A stretch of DNA of 64,000 nucleotides. It comes from Scedosporium boydii (lineage: Eukaryota > Ascomycota > Sordariomycetes > Microascales > Microascaceae). The stretch covers positions 1-64,000 of the forward strand of contig NJFT01000054.1 in NCBI GenBank assembly GCA_002221725.1, read 5' to 3'. Of this stretch, positions 35,048 to 45,835 are shown piece after piece. Numbering within the stretch: position 1 is the stretch's first letter; each line of letters opens with the position of its first letter. The notes under the pieces are model-generated. The model had not been told where the DNA came from, did no database searches, and was given only the letters and a program-made list of their open reading frames with translations. The position numbers and the translations under genes are program-made.

Positions 35048-36864
35048 TCTTAACGAAATCGACACTAATTCTCCTCCTCGCCGCTCTCTCACTCGCCAAG
35101 CCCTCACCGTCCTCCGCAAATCTCCGTCCATCACACCCACACAACCCTCTTGCAGAAGCCATATCCAGCAGCCTCAAACGGAATGACGCGGGAAACGCCA
35201 CCACTAATCCCTCAACAGACGGAGCAGACAAGGTATTAAGGTATTCCCTGCGGCAGAAACAACTCAACGGCACCGCACCAACAACAGCGCGGAGAAGACG
35301 ACAACAACACAAGGCGCGGAGGAGGGATGCGACGTTTGAGAGCGACGAGGAGGCGAGGCTCGTGAGGAGGGAGAAGTGGAATTGGAAGCATTTGGAGGAT
35401 TACAGGGGGTATCTGTACTTTATGGAGAGTAAGTTCTGATTCTAATCTCCTAGCTAAGGTAAGAGACGAGACGAGGTGACTGATAATGAAACCAAAACAA
35501 CTAGTCGAGATCGGAGACCCTCCGCAGCTGGTCGGTCTAACGCCCGATACGGGATCGTTCGAGACGTGGGTGAATCCCAATTGTGCCAATGCCGCAAGCG
35601 CCTATCTATGTGCCAAGAACGGCATGTATCATCCCGAACAGTCAGAACTAGCAGTCACACAAAACGAGCGGTTCGATTTCGGGTATGGCAGTGGATGGGT
35701 GAATGGGCTGTATTACGAGGATAGGATATACTTTCGGAGTAAGTATCAACAGAGCTGTGGCTTGGGGAAGCCGTCCAAGCTTGGGAACGCCATCCTTCGT
35801 TCATATGCTGATCGGTCTTGTCCTGGGTTTTTGTAGACGAAGATGTCGGCATACGGCAAAAGTTCGGTCTGGCCACCGACTCGAGCTACGCGGTCTCCGG
35901 GATTCTAGGCCTAGGATACGGCATCGGCTACACAATAAACTACGCCAACATACTCGATTCGCTCGTCAAGTTCGACCTCATCAACGCGCCCATCTACAGT
36001 GTGTCTCTTGGCGGACAGGGCGAGGGAACAAGTAAGCACAAAAAAAAAAATCTATGAAAAAGGCGCGAGAGTACGGAGTCTTTGTTTAGCTAACTCGGAG
36101 CCTTTCCATGACAACAGGTGAGATTGTCTTTGGTGGAGTCAACCAGGCGAGATATAGCGGCTACCTTCAAGCCGTTCCCATATGGCCTTCCGTCTATGAG
36201 CAGGCCCAAGATTGGGTCCAGTAAGTCCTCAAAAATTTCTCATAGCCGGCGAAGGAATCCGGGGCTCTTCTAGCACAGGCTAACTTCTCTCTTTTTTACA
36301 GCTACCGCGTCAACGTCAGCTCAATGGGCTATACAACGCCATTCGGCAAGAAAACAAGCTTCTTCAACCCTGGCACCTCGTCGGATCTAAACGTCCTCGT
36401 CGACACGGGAGTGACATACACCGTTTTACCTCCGGCCATGGTGGACGCCATCGCGGAACAGTTCGGGGCCAAGTGGGACGTCGGCGAGTACACGGTGGAC
36501 TGCGCCATGCGCGACCAGCCGGGGACTTTCGATTTCGGGTTTAACAACGACAGGTTGATTATCAGGGTTCCATACTTTGACTTCATTCTTAAGATTCAGG
36601 AGGGGAGGTGTACATTTGGGCTGCAGCAGGGCACAGATTCGGACGCGATCCTTGGAAATACCTTTTTACGGGGCGCATACGGTGAGTTGTTGAGGACGGT
36701 GTGCTCTTATTCCCTGAATGCTGGTTGCTAACTTGGTTTTCAAAGTCGTTTATGATCAGTCGACGCATGCCTTGTGGATGGAGAACTATGATGAGTGTGG
36801 ATCGCAGGTGGCGGCGGTGGGGAGGAGTGCTGGGGATGTCGGGAGGACAAGGGGGTTGTGTTGA
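35044..36864 (+). CDS. Secreted aspartic protease (pepsin family A1)
   Basis: Six exons, 35044-35428, 35505-35738, 35837-36031, 36118-36220, 36302-36681 and 36746-36864, give 471 aa with consistent phases. A signal peptide is present (STLILLLAALSLAKPS). A long propeptide with polybasic runs (RRRRQQHKARRRD, LVRREKW) suggests Kex2-type processing. The mature enzyme starts near YLYFMEIEIGDPPQ. First catalytic site is TPDTGSFETW; the second is LVDTGVTYTVLP, with Val where Thr or Ser is usual after the DTG. The flap-type region GSGWVNG and GILGLGYG are seen, and DAILGNTFLRGAYVVYD is the A1 C-terminal block. The C-terminus lacks a clear GPI signal, so it is probably secreted. It is convergent with the dioxygenase gene. 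Confidence 0.92.
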
Positions 36865-37162
36865 GAGCAGACGGAAAGATGTTTTCACTCTTCCTGTTTC
36901 TCCTCTTTCGCTCCCTTTCTCCAACATGCATCTTTCGTTTCGTTTCGGTATGGCATAGATATGGTTATTCTTTTTCAAGGCATGGTTCGCATTTGGGGGG
37001 AACACGGAATATGGTGGGCGGGTTTTCGTGAACATTGCATGCACCGTTAGGCGGATGGTTTGGCAGCAATCGTCTTTATATTCAAGTTTACACTGTTGAT
37101 AACACATACAGAAATCTTGTCAATTCTTGACGAACATCTCCCTTGCTCAGTAGCCCGGTCGC

Positions 37163-38060
37163 TCATGCCCACTCACCGCGAACATCTTCTCCCAACGGTC
37201 CCTCCCTCGTCCAGATATTCATACCCACCTTCCACCCAGATGTCACCGGCAACCCAGCATGCAAAGTCCTCTCATCCCCCTTCCCATCTTCCCCTACATT
37301 TTGCCAATACACCACGTTCCCCTCAATCGGCTTAAACGTAACCCCACGTTCATACTCCTCATCGCAATCAACAAACCTACACCACCTCTCATCCGCCGGC
37401 GCGTTCAAAATGGGGAAATTCGTCCCGCCGCCCGTGGTTCCCTCGCCGACGCCCACGTACCCGAAGAACGAGCTGACGCGCTGGCCGCCGTGGCGCGCCG
37501 TGCTGTGCGCCGGATCGATGAACCAGTCGGTGTGGAAGTGGTAGTGTTCGCCCGAGGCGTAGCGCACGAGCTGGATGGGCTCGACGTGGTTGGCGGGGGT
37601 GTCGAAGCCTTGGAAGGAAGTGGCGCGGGATTCGATGCAGCGGACTACGGGGTCGTCGAGGGGCACGGTGGTGGAGGAGGAGGTGCGGATGTTGTTGTCG
37701 ATGGAGGAGCCGTTGGAGGAGATGATGGCTGAGTGTTTGAAGTGGTCTTTTCTGTTGAAGAGGTGAGCAGTGAGAAATGGGATGAGAAAGATCTGGATTT
37801 CTTCGAGCCTTGAGAGGAAAAATAGCAGAAACTTACGCTAAGTTGAGGAGATGGGCGCGCTCTTTGGCGGTTACAAAGTTGGTGAGGTAAAGGACGAGGG
37901 GCGATTGTGAGAAGAGATGCACTTTGTAAGGCGGGTGAGTGCACTTGTAGGGAGCTTCAGTCTCGCTTCCTGAAAGCGGTTTCTGCTCTTCGGACAAGAC
38001 ACCAGCGGCGAGGAAGAGGGCAGCAGCAGCGACGAGGCCTTTTAATCGTAAGCGCGCCAT
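37163..38060 (-). CDS. Prolyl 4-hydroxylase-like 2-oxoglutarate/Fe(II) dioxygenase
   Basis: Two exons, 38060-37837 and 37751-37163, give 270 aa. An N-terminal hydrophobic segment (VAAAALFLAAGVLS) is a signal peptide or anchor. The iron ligands are His148 and Asp150 (YHFHTDWF) and His239 (TLHAGLPV), with Lys249 ten residues on (GWKVGMNIWTRE) to bind 2-oxoglutarate. This pattern and the length are typical of fungal P4H-alpha-like enzymes that hydroxylate prolines, probably in the secretory pathway; the substrate is unknown. The joined exon reads LNLAKDHFKHSAIISSNG, which fits the family. Its stop lies about 300 nt from that of the aspartic protease (convergent). Confidence 0.9.
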
Positions 38061-38706
38061 AATTTGAGAGTGATGAGAGCGTCAATTGACGGAGGCGAAT
38101 CGAATTGATATTTAATCTCTTCTAAGTCTTTTGCAGCTGAATGTGGCGCGTGGGGATCGCGAAATAGATCAATTGTTCTTCAATTCAAGCTTCAGCTCCG
38201 TCCGTGATATCTCCAGCCCGGATGAGGGGAGCTTAGAAACTTTTTATTCAATCACCATCAATCAACCCTTGCTTGCTCGGATCGCTCTCTCCTTCAATCG
38301 GACGACTAGAAGCGCCATGAACCGGAACCTGGAAACCCTGAAGCGCTAGAAGAAGGGGGATGAAACATCTCAGGAGGTTCGCGGGGACGTTTCGCGCACG
38401 GAGGCGTCCGGGCTCCAGTGCCGAACGGGTGCGATCGCAGCGCGAACTCTGGGTTCTCGTTTGAACTCGTACCCCTGATCCACAGAATCCTGGGTAGGTG
38501 TGAATGTGATGGAGGGGTCGCGAGAGAGTTTCGAGAGCTTCGGCCTGGAAGCTTTTCAACTTCAATTCGTGATTTCAGTTCTGACTTCTTCCAACATATC
38601 CTCTTGTGCGTAAAATGCTCCAGGCGGATCACAGCTAGCTAAACGACGAGAGCCGACATACAAACAGCTCTAATTTTGCTATCCTTGAAATTCCCAAACG
38701 TCGGAA
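38061..38706. other. Shared divergent upstream region
   Basis: About 650 nt separate the divergently transcribed dioxygenase and PDI-like genes. No gene is supported. Because both products look secretory, a shared bidirectional promoter is possible, though I see no diagnostic site. Confidence 0.5.
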
Positions 38707-40214
38707 ATGATGACGAGCAACAACTATCGGCGACTGCTGTTTTGCGCCGGCGCGATTGCGGTTTCGCCCGCCTTCGGATGGACTTTTACAACACCAAGCG
38801 ACCTCGACGCCGCCATCAGCCGTGATGAGAGCACATTGATAGCTTGTAAGTCATCGGTTCGATGATAGCTTAGCATGGAAGAAAGAATATGACATGGCTA
38901 ACATTATAACTGGACTAGTTGTAATGGTAGGTTCGTTCGGCTGAGCGCAGACTGACACCCGGGTGGCTAACACAAGAGATTGCACATTCAGCCCGAGTTG
39001 TAAGCGTTCCGGACCTCTTTCCATGCTCGCGAGGAGTAGGAGTCTTGTACTGACGAAAATGATCTCTCTAGGGCATCGTGTAAAAAACTAGAACCGGAAT
39101 GGGAGCTCGTCGAAAAGAAGCACCCCCGAACAGCCGTGGTAGACTGTAGCGAAAATGCGGAATACTGCTTCAAGCAAGACGTCCTCACACATCCCGCCAT
39201 CCGAGTCTACTTTCCCGACAACACCATGGAGCGGTATCGAGGACCTCGAAAAGCCGATCCGTATGGAAATCTCCAACTTGATTTTTTTGAGCTTGGAGCT
39301 GGACGCTCTTCTACTACAGCGCGCTAACAAGGATGTTGTTTGGGAGCATAGGATACTCTCGTTCGTCAAGCGCATCCACCGACCAATTCTGCCCGTGACA
39401 GACAAGAACGAAACTGCCTTCCTAAGCTCGGACGAAATCGTCATCATAGGACGTCTGCCACCGCTCACCAAAGAGCCCGAATCAGAGCTTCTGCACAAGC
39501 GTTTCGCCGCCGTCGCCCACCGCTACCATGATCGCTACACCTTTGGCATCCAGACCATCACCGGCGATAGTTCCTCTGCCAGCCTTAAGTGCCAGAACAA
39601 CATCGATGGTCTCGGTCACGACACGCCGGATCTCACCCGGGTCCCGGCCATGGAGAGCTTCGTAAAAATATGCGGCACCCCCTTGGTGGGTGAACTGTCG
39701 CGAAGAACAGAGCTTAGTCTCGTCAAGGTAACGAACCCATTCATCTTCAAGTTGTTACACCTGTTTGTTCCTCTTCCGGCTGACAAGCGCACCCACACAT
39801 TGACAGGCAAGCAAATCTATGGTCCACTACTTTACCGACTCCGAAGAAGACAAAGAAGCCTACATAGCGGCCATCCGACCCCTCGCTCAGAAATACCGCG
39901 AGTACCTCAACTTCGTCACCATCGACGTCAACGAGTATCCGGACATGACCACCAGCGTGGGTCATCGGAAGGGCGCCTCGCGTGTCGTCGCCGTGCAGAA
40001 CCCGCATACTTGGCAGGCTTACCCGCTTGAGGAGGGATCAGAGGTGTCGGCAGCGAGTGTGGAGCAGTTCATACTCGCCATTACGCAGAATAAGGTGGTG
40101 CCGTGGGATGGGACGCCCAAGGAGGATAAGCCGGTGGAGACTGCGGGAGAGGAGGTTGAGGAGGTTGAGGAAGAGGAAGAGGGAGAGACACATGGTAGTC
40201 ACGACGAGCTGTAG
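38707..40214 (+). CDS. ER thioredoxin/PDI-like protein with HDEL and a degenerate active site
   Basis: Six exons, 38707-38845, 38919-38926, 38992-38999, 39072-39260, 39352-39727 and 39807-40214, give 375 aa; every phase agrees. Exons 2 and 3 are 8 nt each. A signal peptide (RRLLFCAGAIAVSPAFG) and the C-terminal HDEL mark an ER-lumen protein. The joined thioredoxin fold reads LIAFVMPELASCKKLEPEW. Compared with the PDI core FYAPWCGHCKxLxPE, the first active-site Cys is Leu52 while the second, Cys55, remains. A second thioredoxin-like region follows (YFTDSEEDKEAY, LNFVTIDVNEYPDM), then an acidic tail typical of PDIs. It is probably a chaperone-like or mono-thiol PDI relative rather than a full oxidoreductase. 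The microexons need transcript proof. Confidence 0.85.
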
Positions 40215-40438
40215 AATTACTGTAAATCAAGGTGTTCGGGCATTACGCATGGGTGTATGAGCCAATTGATATTGAATTTATTTATTTTCGCCAAATCACT
40301 GGAACAGGTCAAAGTAAAGACTGTCTCTGAGGAGAGAGATCCGAAATTTGTTGGTGTCTGGTGAGAGATTTGGCGTTCCCAAGTCCGGTCAAGCTAGGTT
40401 CTTATTAGAAGTTAGCTCACTTCACTACAACTTCCGCA
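40215..40438. other. Short intergenic spacer before tRNA-Ala
   Basis: This is the 3' flank of the PDI-like gene and 5' flank of the tRNA; I see no further feature. Confidence 0.6.
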
Positions 40439-40510
40439 GGGCGCATGGTTTAGTGGTATAATTCCTCTTTAGCATAGAGGCGGTCCCCGGTTCGATTCCG
40501 GGTGCGTCCA
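40439..40510 (+). tRNA. tRNA-Ala (anticodon AGC)
   Basis: A complete 72-nt cloverleaf without intron. Acceptor GGGCGCA/TGCGTCC contains the G3-T70 wobble pair that identifies alanine tRNAs. The anticodon stem CCTCT/AGAGG encloses TTAGCAT, giving AGC. T arm is CCCGG-TTCGATT-CCGGG, with A as discriminator base. Confidence 0.95.
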
Positions 40511-40512
40511 TC

Positions 40513-40517
40513 TTTTT
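40513..40517 (+). terminator. Pol III terminator of tRNA-Ala
   Basis: A T5 run begins two bases after the tRNA end, as expected for RNA polymerase III termination. Confidence 0.7.
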
Positions 40518-40738
40518 CCGTCACACCATCGATTATTTTCCTTTTTTTTTCTCGTTCTCCTTTCGTTCTTGTCTCCTCAGTTCTTTATCCCATTTCTCTT
40601 TTCAGCACGATCGAGTCCTCTCTTCCTTCTTTTTTCTTCCCTTTTTAATCATCAGTTTAGTGGCTCTATCATCAGAACATCAAATGATACGTTTCCGCTT
40701 CACCGTAACCACTTGTTTAACACCCGATACCAATTCCA

Positions 40739-43639
40739 TTAGGGAAGACTCATGAACACCTCCAGTAGCTTTGGATATTTCAGCGTCCTAAGGTACTCGT
40801 CGTCAGTTTGACCTCTGCCTCTGCCTCTGCCATTCTCTTCGTTGAAACGGATCACCTACCCGAGTCCCGTCACTGGATCCCAGCCCTTAACCGCCGGGAA
40901 CCCCCTTGATAGGCAGTTGGGATTCTCCCCTTTGGTAATATCTTCAAATATCTCAGGGTGCGAGTACTGTCATCTAAGTTAGCCCGCCGAGTTCCAGGTT
41001 CAGGAGACCGTTCCGTCTACCAAAACTCACAATGACTGGATGAACCCATCCTATTGTACTCTTCCCCACCGCCAACCTCTCCTCGTTCACCAAATTCAAC
41101 ATCGACGCCACGATCGGCGCCGAAGCCGACGTCCCCATCATGAGAACTGGGTGCCCGCGGTGCACCACGTAGATGTTGTCCCCGATGGCTGACAGGTCAG
41201 GATATCCTCTCCCTTCCAGATTAAAATTCAGGCCGTCGGATCCGATGGTCTCGTAGTCCGTGCGGCCGCCGTGATAACCTTCGACGTCGAGGGTGATGTT
41301 TGAAGCAGCCAGGGTTGAGAAGTAGGCTTTGTGGTGGGCGAGTTGATATTCTGGGACTGGGTAGACGTTGGAAAAGCCGCCCCCCGAGGAGAAGAAGGTC
41401 GTGGCGGTTTCTTCGTAGGGACCGGTGAAGCGTTGGGGTTGGTCGAGGTTTGGCTTCTTCGTGCCCCTGTCGTCGTCGCCGCCGCCGCCGCCTCTTCCCT
41501 CTTCCTCGCCTCTACCATCATCTCCTTCCCGTCCTCCGCGATCGGCCCTTTCATCCCCCTCGTCGTCTTCGTCGCCTTCATCGTCCTCGCTCTCTACCCT
41601 CCTCCACTCTGTCGACCCAACGGTCAAAACGTAGGGACAGTTCCCCGGGAAATTCGGGTTAAACACATCGTAATTCTCCCCGAGGCATCCCACAGGTGGA
41701 GGATCCCTCCTATTGCTCCCCACTCCGTAATCTCCCGACGAAACCACCACCGTAACGCCCTGCAGGGCCAATTTCATAATCTCGGCGCATTGCCTCCTCA
41801 GGTACGATGCGGGGAGACTCGCTTCTGAGCCGCTGTAAGATATCGAAATGATGTTTGTCGGCTCGAACGTTCCGCATGCCAAGGAGCCGTCGTAGCCGCC
41901 TGGGTTGGAATTGGGATAGGTTGGGTCGAGACATTCGGGGTCGAGGCAGTTGCCCGTTTGATTGTAGGCTGTGAAATCACAATAGCTTCCATCTATGGCG
42001 TTGAAGAGATCTAACCGGCCCTTCCTTTTTAGTAAGAGATGCAACCTGGGTAGAGGGAGAAGGGGAACTGACTGTTAAAGTAGCCCTTGTAAATGAGTGG
42101 CTCTTGGGTATGTTGCTCCTCGTACCACGGATCGTCGACGTGCCAGAGGACGGTTTCTTGAGGCCACACGAGAGACATGCCTAGCTGGAAATCCATCACG
42201 GCCTCGGCCCCGGATTCAGACCGATTGATAGTTTCGCCGATGGCACCGTTGACGAGATTGTTCTGCGGATGTGACCCCTTCGGCACCCATCTTTTGCGGG
42301 ATACGATATCTCGGTCAATGTAATGTTCTTTGGGGGCAAGGGAACGCAGGAAGAAATACGGGGACTTGAGCTTACGGTGCGATAGCATGAAAGTACCGGT
42401 CCAAATCTCCCTGCCAATACCGAATGTTGAGCCCTTGGAATATGCCAAGCTTGTTATCGCTCCGGTTCTTAGTTCCCTCAGGAATGTCATACTGAGCTGG
42501 TGACTTGCAATTAGCATCGATAATGCTCGCAAATGTCTAGCCTAGTTCACTTCCTTTACCTCTAATGCATTCAGGGGTGACGCTGTAAATGCAGTCATTA
42601 TAAGGCGGTATGGCATCCGGCTCCTCTACCTCTGGTTCGGCGCCCTGGCGCTGATTCGTGCCTTCACTGATGGTGAGCGCCTTGGATTTGCCTCTTAAAG
42701 ACTTCCCCGGCGATTTATTTGCAAAGGGTAAACGGCCCTTTATTAGAACATCCGATTCGAGATGCCGACGCCAGCGAGACTGTTTGCCCTGAGGGCTAAC
42801 CTCCCGTTCGTAAGTCCTCTTCTGCTGGGGCCGTGCCGAGCCAGCCTCCGGCATAAGCCTAATTCCAGGCGTTATGTAGTCAATATGATCGCGGACACTC
42901 TCCGGGAGGTGGTATCTATGAGCTCCCATGTTAGGAAGCAAGGGTCTAATATCTTGTAGACCTGCGGGAAGGAGCCTTACCCAGAACAGGCAACATTCAC
43001 GGTCCCAGTATCCTCATGCTCGTAAATATGAAAGTCCGCGTATAAGAGAGCCTCAATCTCCTCCACCGTTGCATCGAATTGGATCCACTCGTTAACATGT
43101 TAGTCTTTTTATCCGCACCAAATGGCACCAGTTAGGTCTCAATTCACCTGCTTATTGCGCGACCTTAATATCCTCGACGCAGAGATGCCCTCAGAGACTA
43201 ACCACTCCGTCACAGCCTTGACCCTGTCCTCGCTCGGCGCGAAGAACTGGAGGACTTCTTCCGGGGAGAGATGGTTTCCATAGTTTGGAGAGTTCGGGTC
43301 TGATCTGATCATCGGAAGCTCAAATGTCAGCGTGAATGTTCTCTTCCCGTGTCTCATTCCGTACCCAATGCATCAATCCACTTACAAATCCCATAGAATC
43401 CCATGCCCCTCGTCAAGGTTATCCTGCACCAGTCCCACCCGCACAGGAAGTAGAGTCTTCACATCAGCTCTATTCCTTTTAGTCCATAACTTGGTATGAT
43501 CCGGCAAATGCCTCTCGTGTAGGATATGTGATCGCGGAATGAGCCTCGATGTGTATGGATTCGAAATACTCCCCGGAATGGCCGTGGATACAGCCTGTGA
43601 GGAAAGGAGGCACACAGCTCCTGGATAAAGAGTTTTCAT
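40739..43639 (-). CDS. Sedolisin (S53) tripeptidyl-peptidase-like serine protease
   Basis: Nine exons, 43639-43386, 43304-43148, 43087-42981, 42915-42560, 42496-42376, 42290-42073, 42010-41031, 40966-40860 and 40787-40739, give 782 aa in phase. Start at ATG 43639 gives MKTLYPGAVCLLSSQAVS, a signal peptide. A pro-kumamolisin domain (SDPNSPNYGNHLSPEEV, WIQFDATVEEIEALL) is followed by a basic linker of about 90 residues. The triad is present: Glu361 and Asp365 (SGAEAVMDFQ), oxyanion Asp498 (VSSGDYGVG) and Ser699 (GTSASAPIV). The terminal WDPVTGLG is the calcium site. Role: acid exo- or endopeptidase outside the cell. It is longer than usual because of the linker and an acidic low-complexity insert (about residues 544-592) in the catalytic domain. 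Confidence 0.93.
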
Positions 43640-44460
43640 TGTGTTTTCCCAAGAGAAGACGAACAGATTCCGTCCCAACCGAGGATTTTTATAACGGACA
43701 CGGCGTCAGGTTCGTTCCTCAAGACATCACCCCGTAGAGGAAGCCGTATAAATTCATACATAGCAACGAGAGAGTCGAGTATTATAAGCTCTCTTTTTAA
43801 CATCTACGCCCCAGTCTTGCCGTTCCGTCTGTAAGCCGACGACATGGCCCGAAGGGGGTATGCAATTGATTAAAAGGACGACAAGTAAGGACGAATCACG
43901 GCCTTTTGTACCGCAATTTTGGGTATGCCCATAGCTGTAAATCTAATAAAATTCCCGCCGGTTAATATAATGGAATCACACCAATGCCTTGGGGGATAAG
44001 TGTCCGCTTGACCCTCTTCCCTGCGAAGGGGAAACGGACATCGCAAGCCGCATGGCACAGCAATCTTTGCTCATCGACCTACTCTTTGCAAAACTAAAAC
44101 AAGCTAGTTTTCGTGGAGAAATCCTTCATCACCACTGCATCTATTTCACAATTACGCGGAAACTAGACAGAAGGGTCATCAAGAGTCACATTATAGCCAG
44201 AGAAAGATGTTCCAATGGATTTCCGTCGACCACTGGGTTCCCAGATTATGGTTCAGGTAATCTTCGGCGTCCGGAGCCTGGCCGAGACTGGCTCCTCAAT
44301 TTCCGTATGTGGTCGTTAAGGGTAGTGGCAAAGACCCTACAATCGAGATGCTCCCCAATCATGCTGGAAAGACAAGAGCAAGATTTTACGGCAACCTGTG
44401 CAATATCTTTCTGAATCTAGACGAAAAGAAGCTTGGGTATTCATTTTATTCCTCTGCGAT
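43640..44460. other. Intergenic between sedolisin and GT25-like gene
   Basis: Both flanking genes are on the minus strand, so this holds the sedolisin promoter and the 3' flank of the glycosyltransferase. No gene is supported. Confidence 0.6.
43686..43693 (-). promoter_or_regulatory. Possible TATA box of the sedolisin gene
   Basis: TATAAAAA on the minus strand lies about 47 nt before the chosen ATG. The spacing is short but possible. Confidence 0.35.
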
Positions 44461-45835
44461 TTACCACGGTCCCTTACCCTCATCCGGCCATTGATCCGCC
44501 AAACCCTCGATATCCAACCCAGCATCCGTTCTTCTCGCCACCAACTTCCTCAGATTCAACATGACACTATACCTAATATACGTGGATCCCGACTTCTTAA
44601 AATACCCTCCCCCAATACCATGAATATCACTTCCGCCCTTCGAATAATACTGGCTCATCAAAGGCGGCTGCGTCGTAATACAAACTGGCCTCTCACCCTC
44701 ATACGCCCCGTCACACCAATCCCTTAACATCAAATCGTAGCTACTCGTAAATTCCTCTAGACCGAACTTCAGCAGCAGCTTCCTGGCTCCGCGCCTGCTG
44801 ACGGCATATGCTTGTATTCCCGCCGTGCCCCTGGCTTCGTGGACCACGCGCGTATGGGACTCGAACCGCGCGGCGAAGTCGTCGATACGATCTGCGAACG
44901 GATGACGTTTAAGATGTCTCTTGTCCGCTACGGTCTCGTCATGTGGAATGAGAATGGTGAGGAGGGACAGCGGGGTGTGGTTCGAGTTTAGTTCGCGCGT
45001 TGTCCAGTCGGAGGGGAGATGGCTTCCGACGTGACCTAGCCAGATGACGTCCCAGTCGTCTCCATAGGGAGAAGATGTTTTGCTTGGCTTCCTAGTCGCC
45101 GGTGTGTTTTGGAGTTCCTGGGCGTAGGCGTCTTCTTGGAGGGTTTTCGAGAGCGCCGGGAAAAGGCTTGCGAGGGTCCGGGAGGGGTCGTTTCGTAGCG
45201 GTTGGAGGTAGGCTTGGGAGGCGAGAGCAAAAGTCTGGGCTTGGGATTTTAGACGGATGTCCCAGTCGGCGTCGTCTTCCATGATCAGTGCAGAGGTTAA
45301 ATTCTCTTGGACAATTCTGGGACGGAGGAGAGCACAGTTAATTCGGGTAACAGGTGAGGAAATCGTCGCCGGAGTTAGGCTCACCTTTGTAATACATTCA
45401 TATGTGCCCTCCAACTCCCCGTCTTACCAGACCAGTTCACATTCTTCTCCCGTGGGCTCGGCGGGAGCACTTTCTCGGGAATATTGGCGCCACGGACACC
45501 GTCGACGTAGGTAAATTTGAGGCCGGTGACGGCAGCAGCGAGGGTCATGAGGTCCCGCCGATCGGTTCGCTCTGGGAGGTTTACGACGAAGATTTTGCCA
45601 AACTGTTTGCGATGTGTAAGGATGTGAGGTTTAGGCGACTGGGAACATCAAGCTTCGTATCGAGGGTTTGGTCTGTTTTGCGACTTACACCCAGCGTCGA
45701 ATTGAGGACCTCCGCAGGACCATCTCCCGGCCTCCGATCTGGAATACCATGATCGCGAGAGAATAGAATTATGAGTCCGGTAATCAGAAGCACAGCGATT
45801 AGGAGGCGCCGCGCCCGGCAGATGTGGATCAGCAT
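44461..45835 (-). CDS. GT25-like glycosyltransferase, type II membrane protein
   Basis: Three exons, 45835-45689, 45602-45385 and 45316-44461, give 406 aa. The ATG at 45835 starts a short basic tail and one membrane segment (LLIAVLLITGLIILFS), a Golgi-type anchor. The joined exon 2 opens with GKIFVVNLPERTDRRD, the family signature of GT25 (LPS glycosyltransferase/procollagen galactosyltransferase fold), then GSWRAHMNVLQRIVQENL and the metal-binding EDDADWD (Glu135-Asp137). Later DVIWLGH, AYAVSRRGARKLL and DLMLRDWCDG also fit. It probably adds a hexose to a protein or glycan in the secretory pathway; the acceptor is unknown. A four-codon upstream ORF (ATG at 45843) overlaps the main start out of frame. 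Confidence 0.88.
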
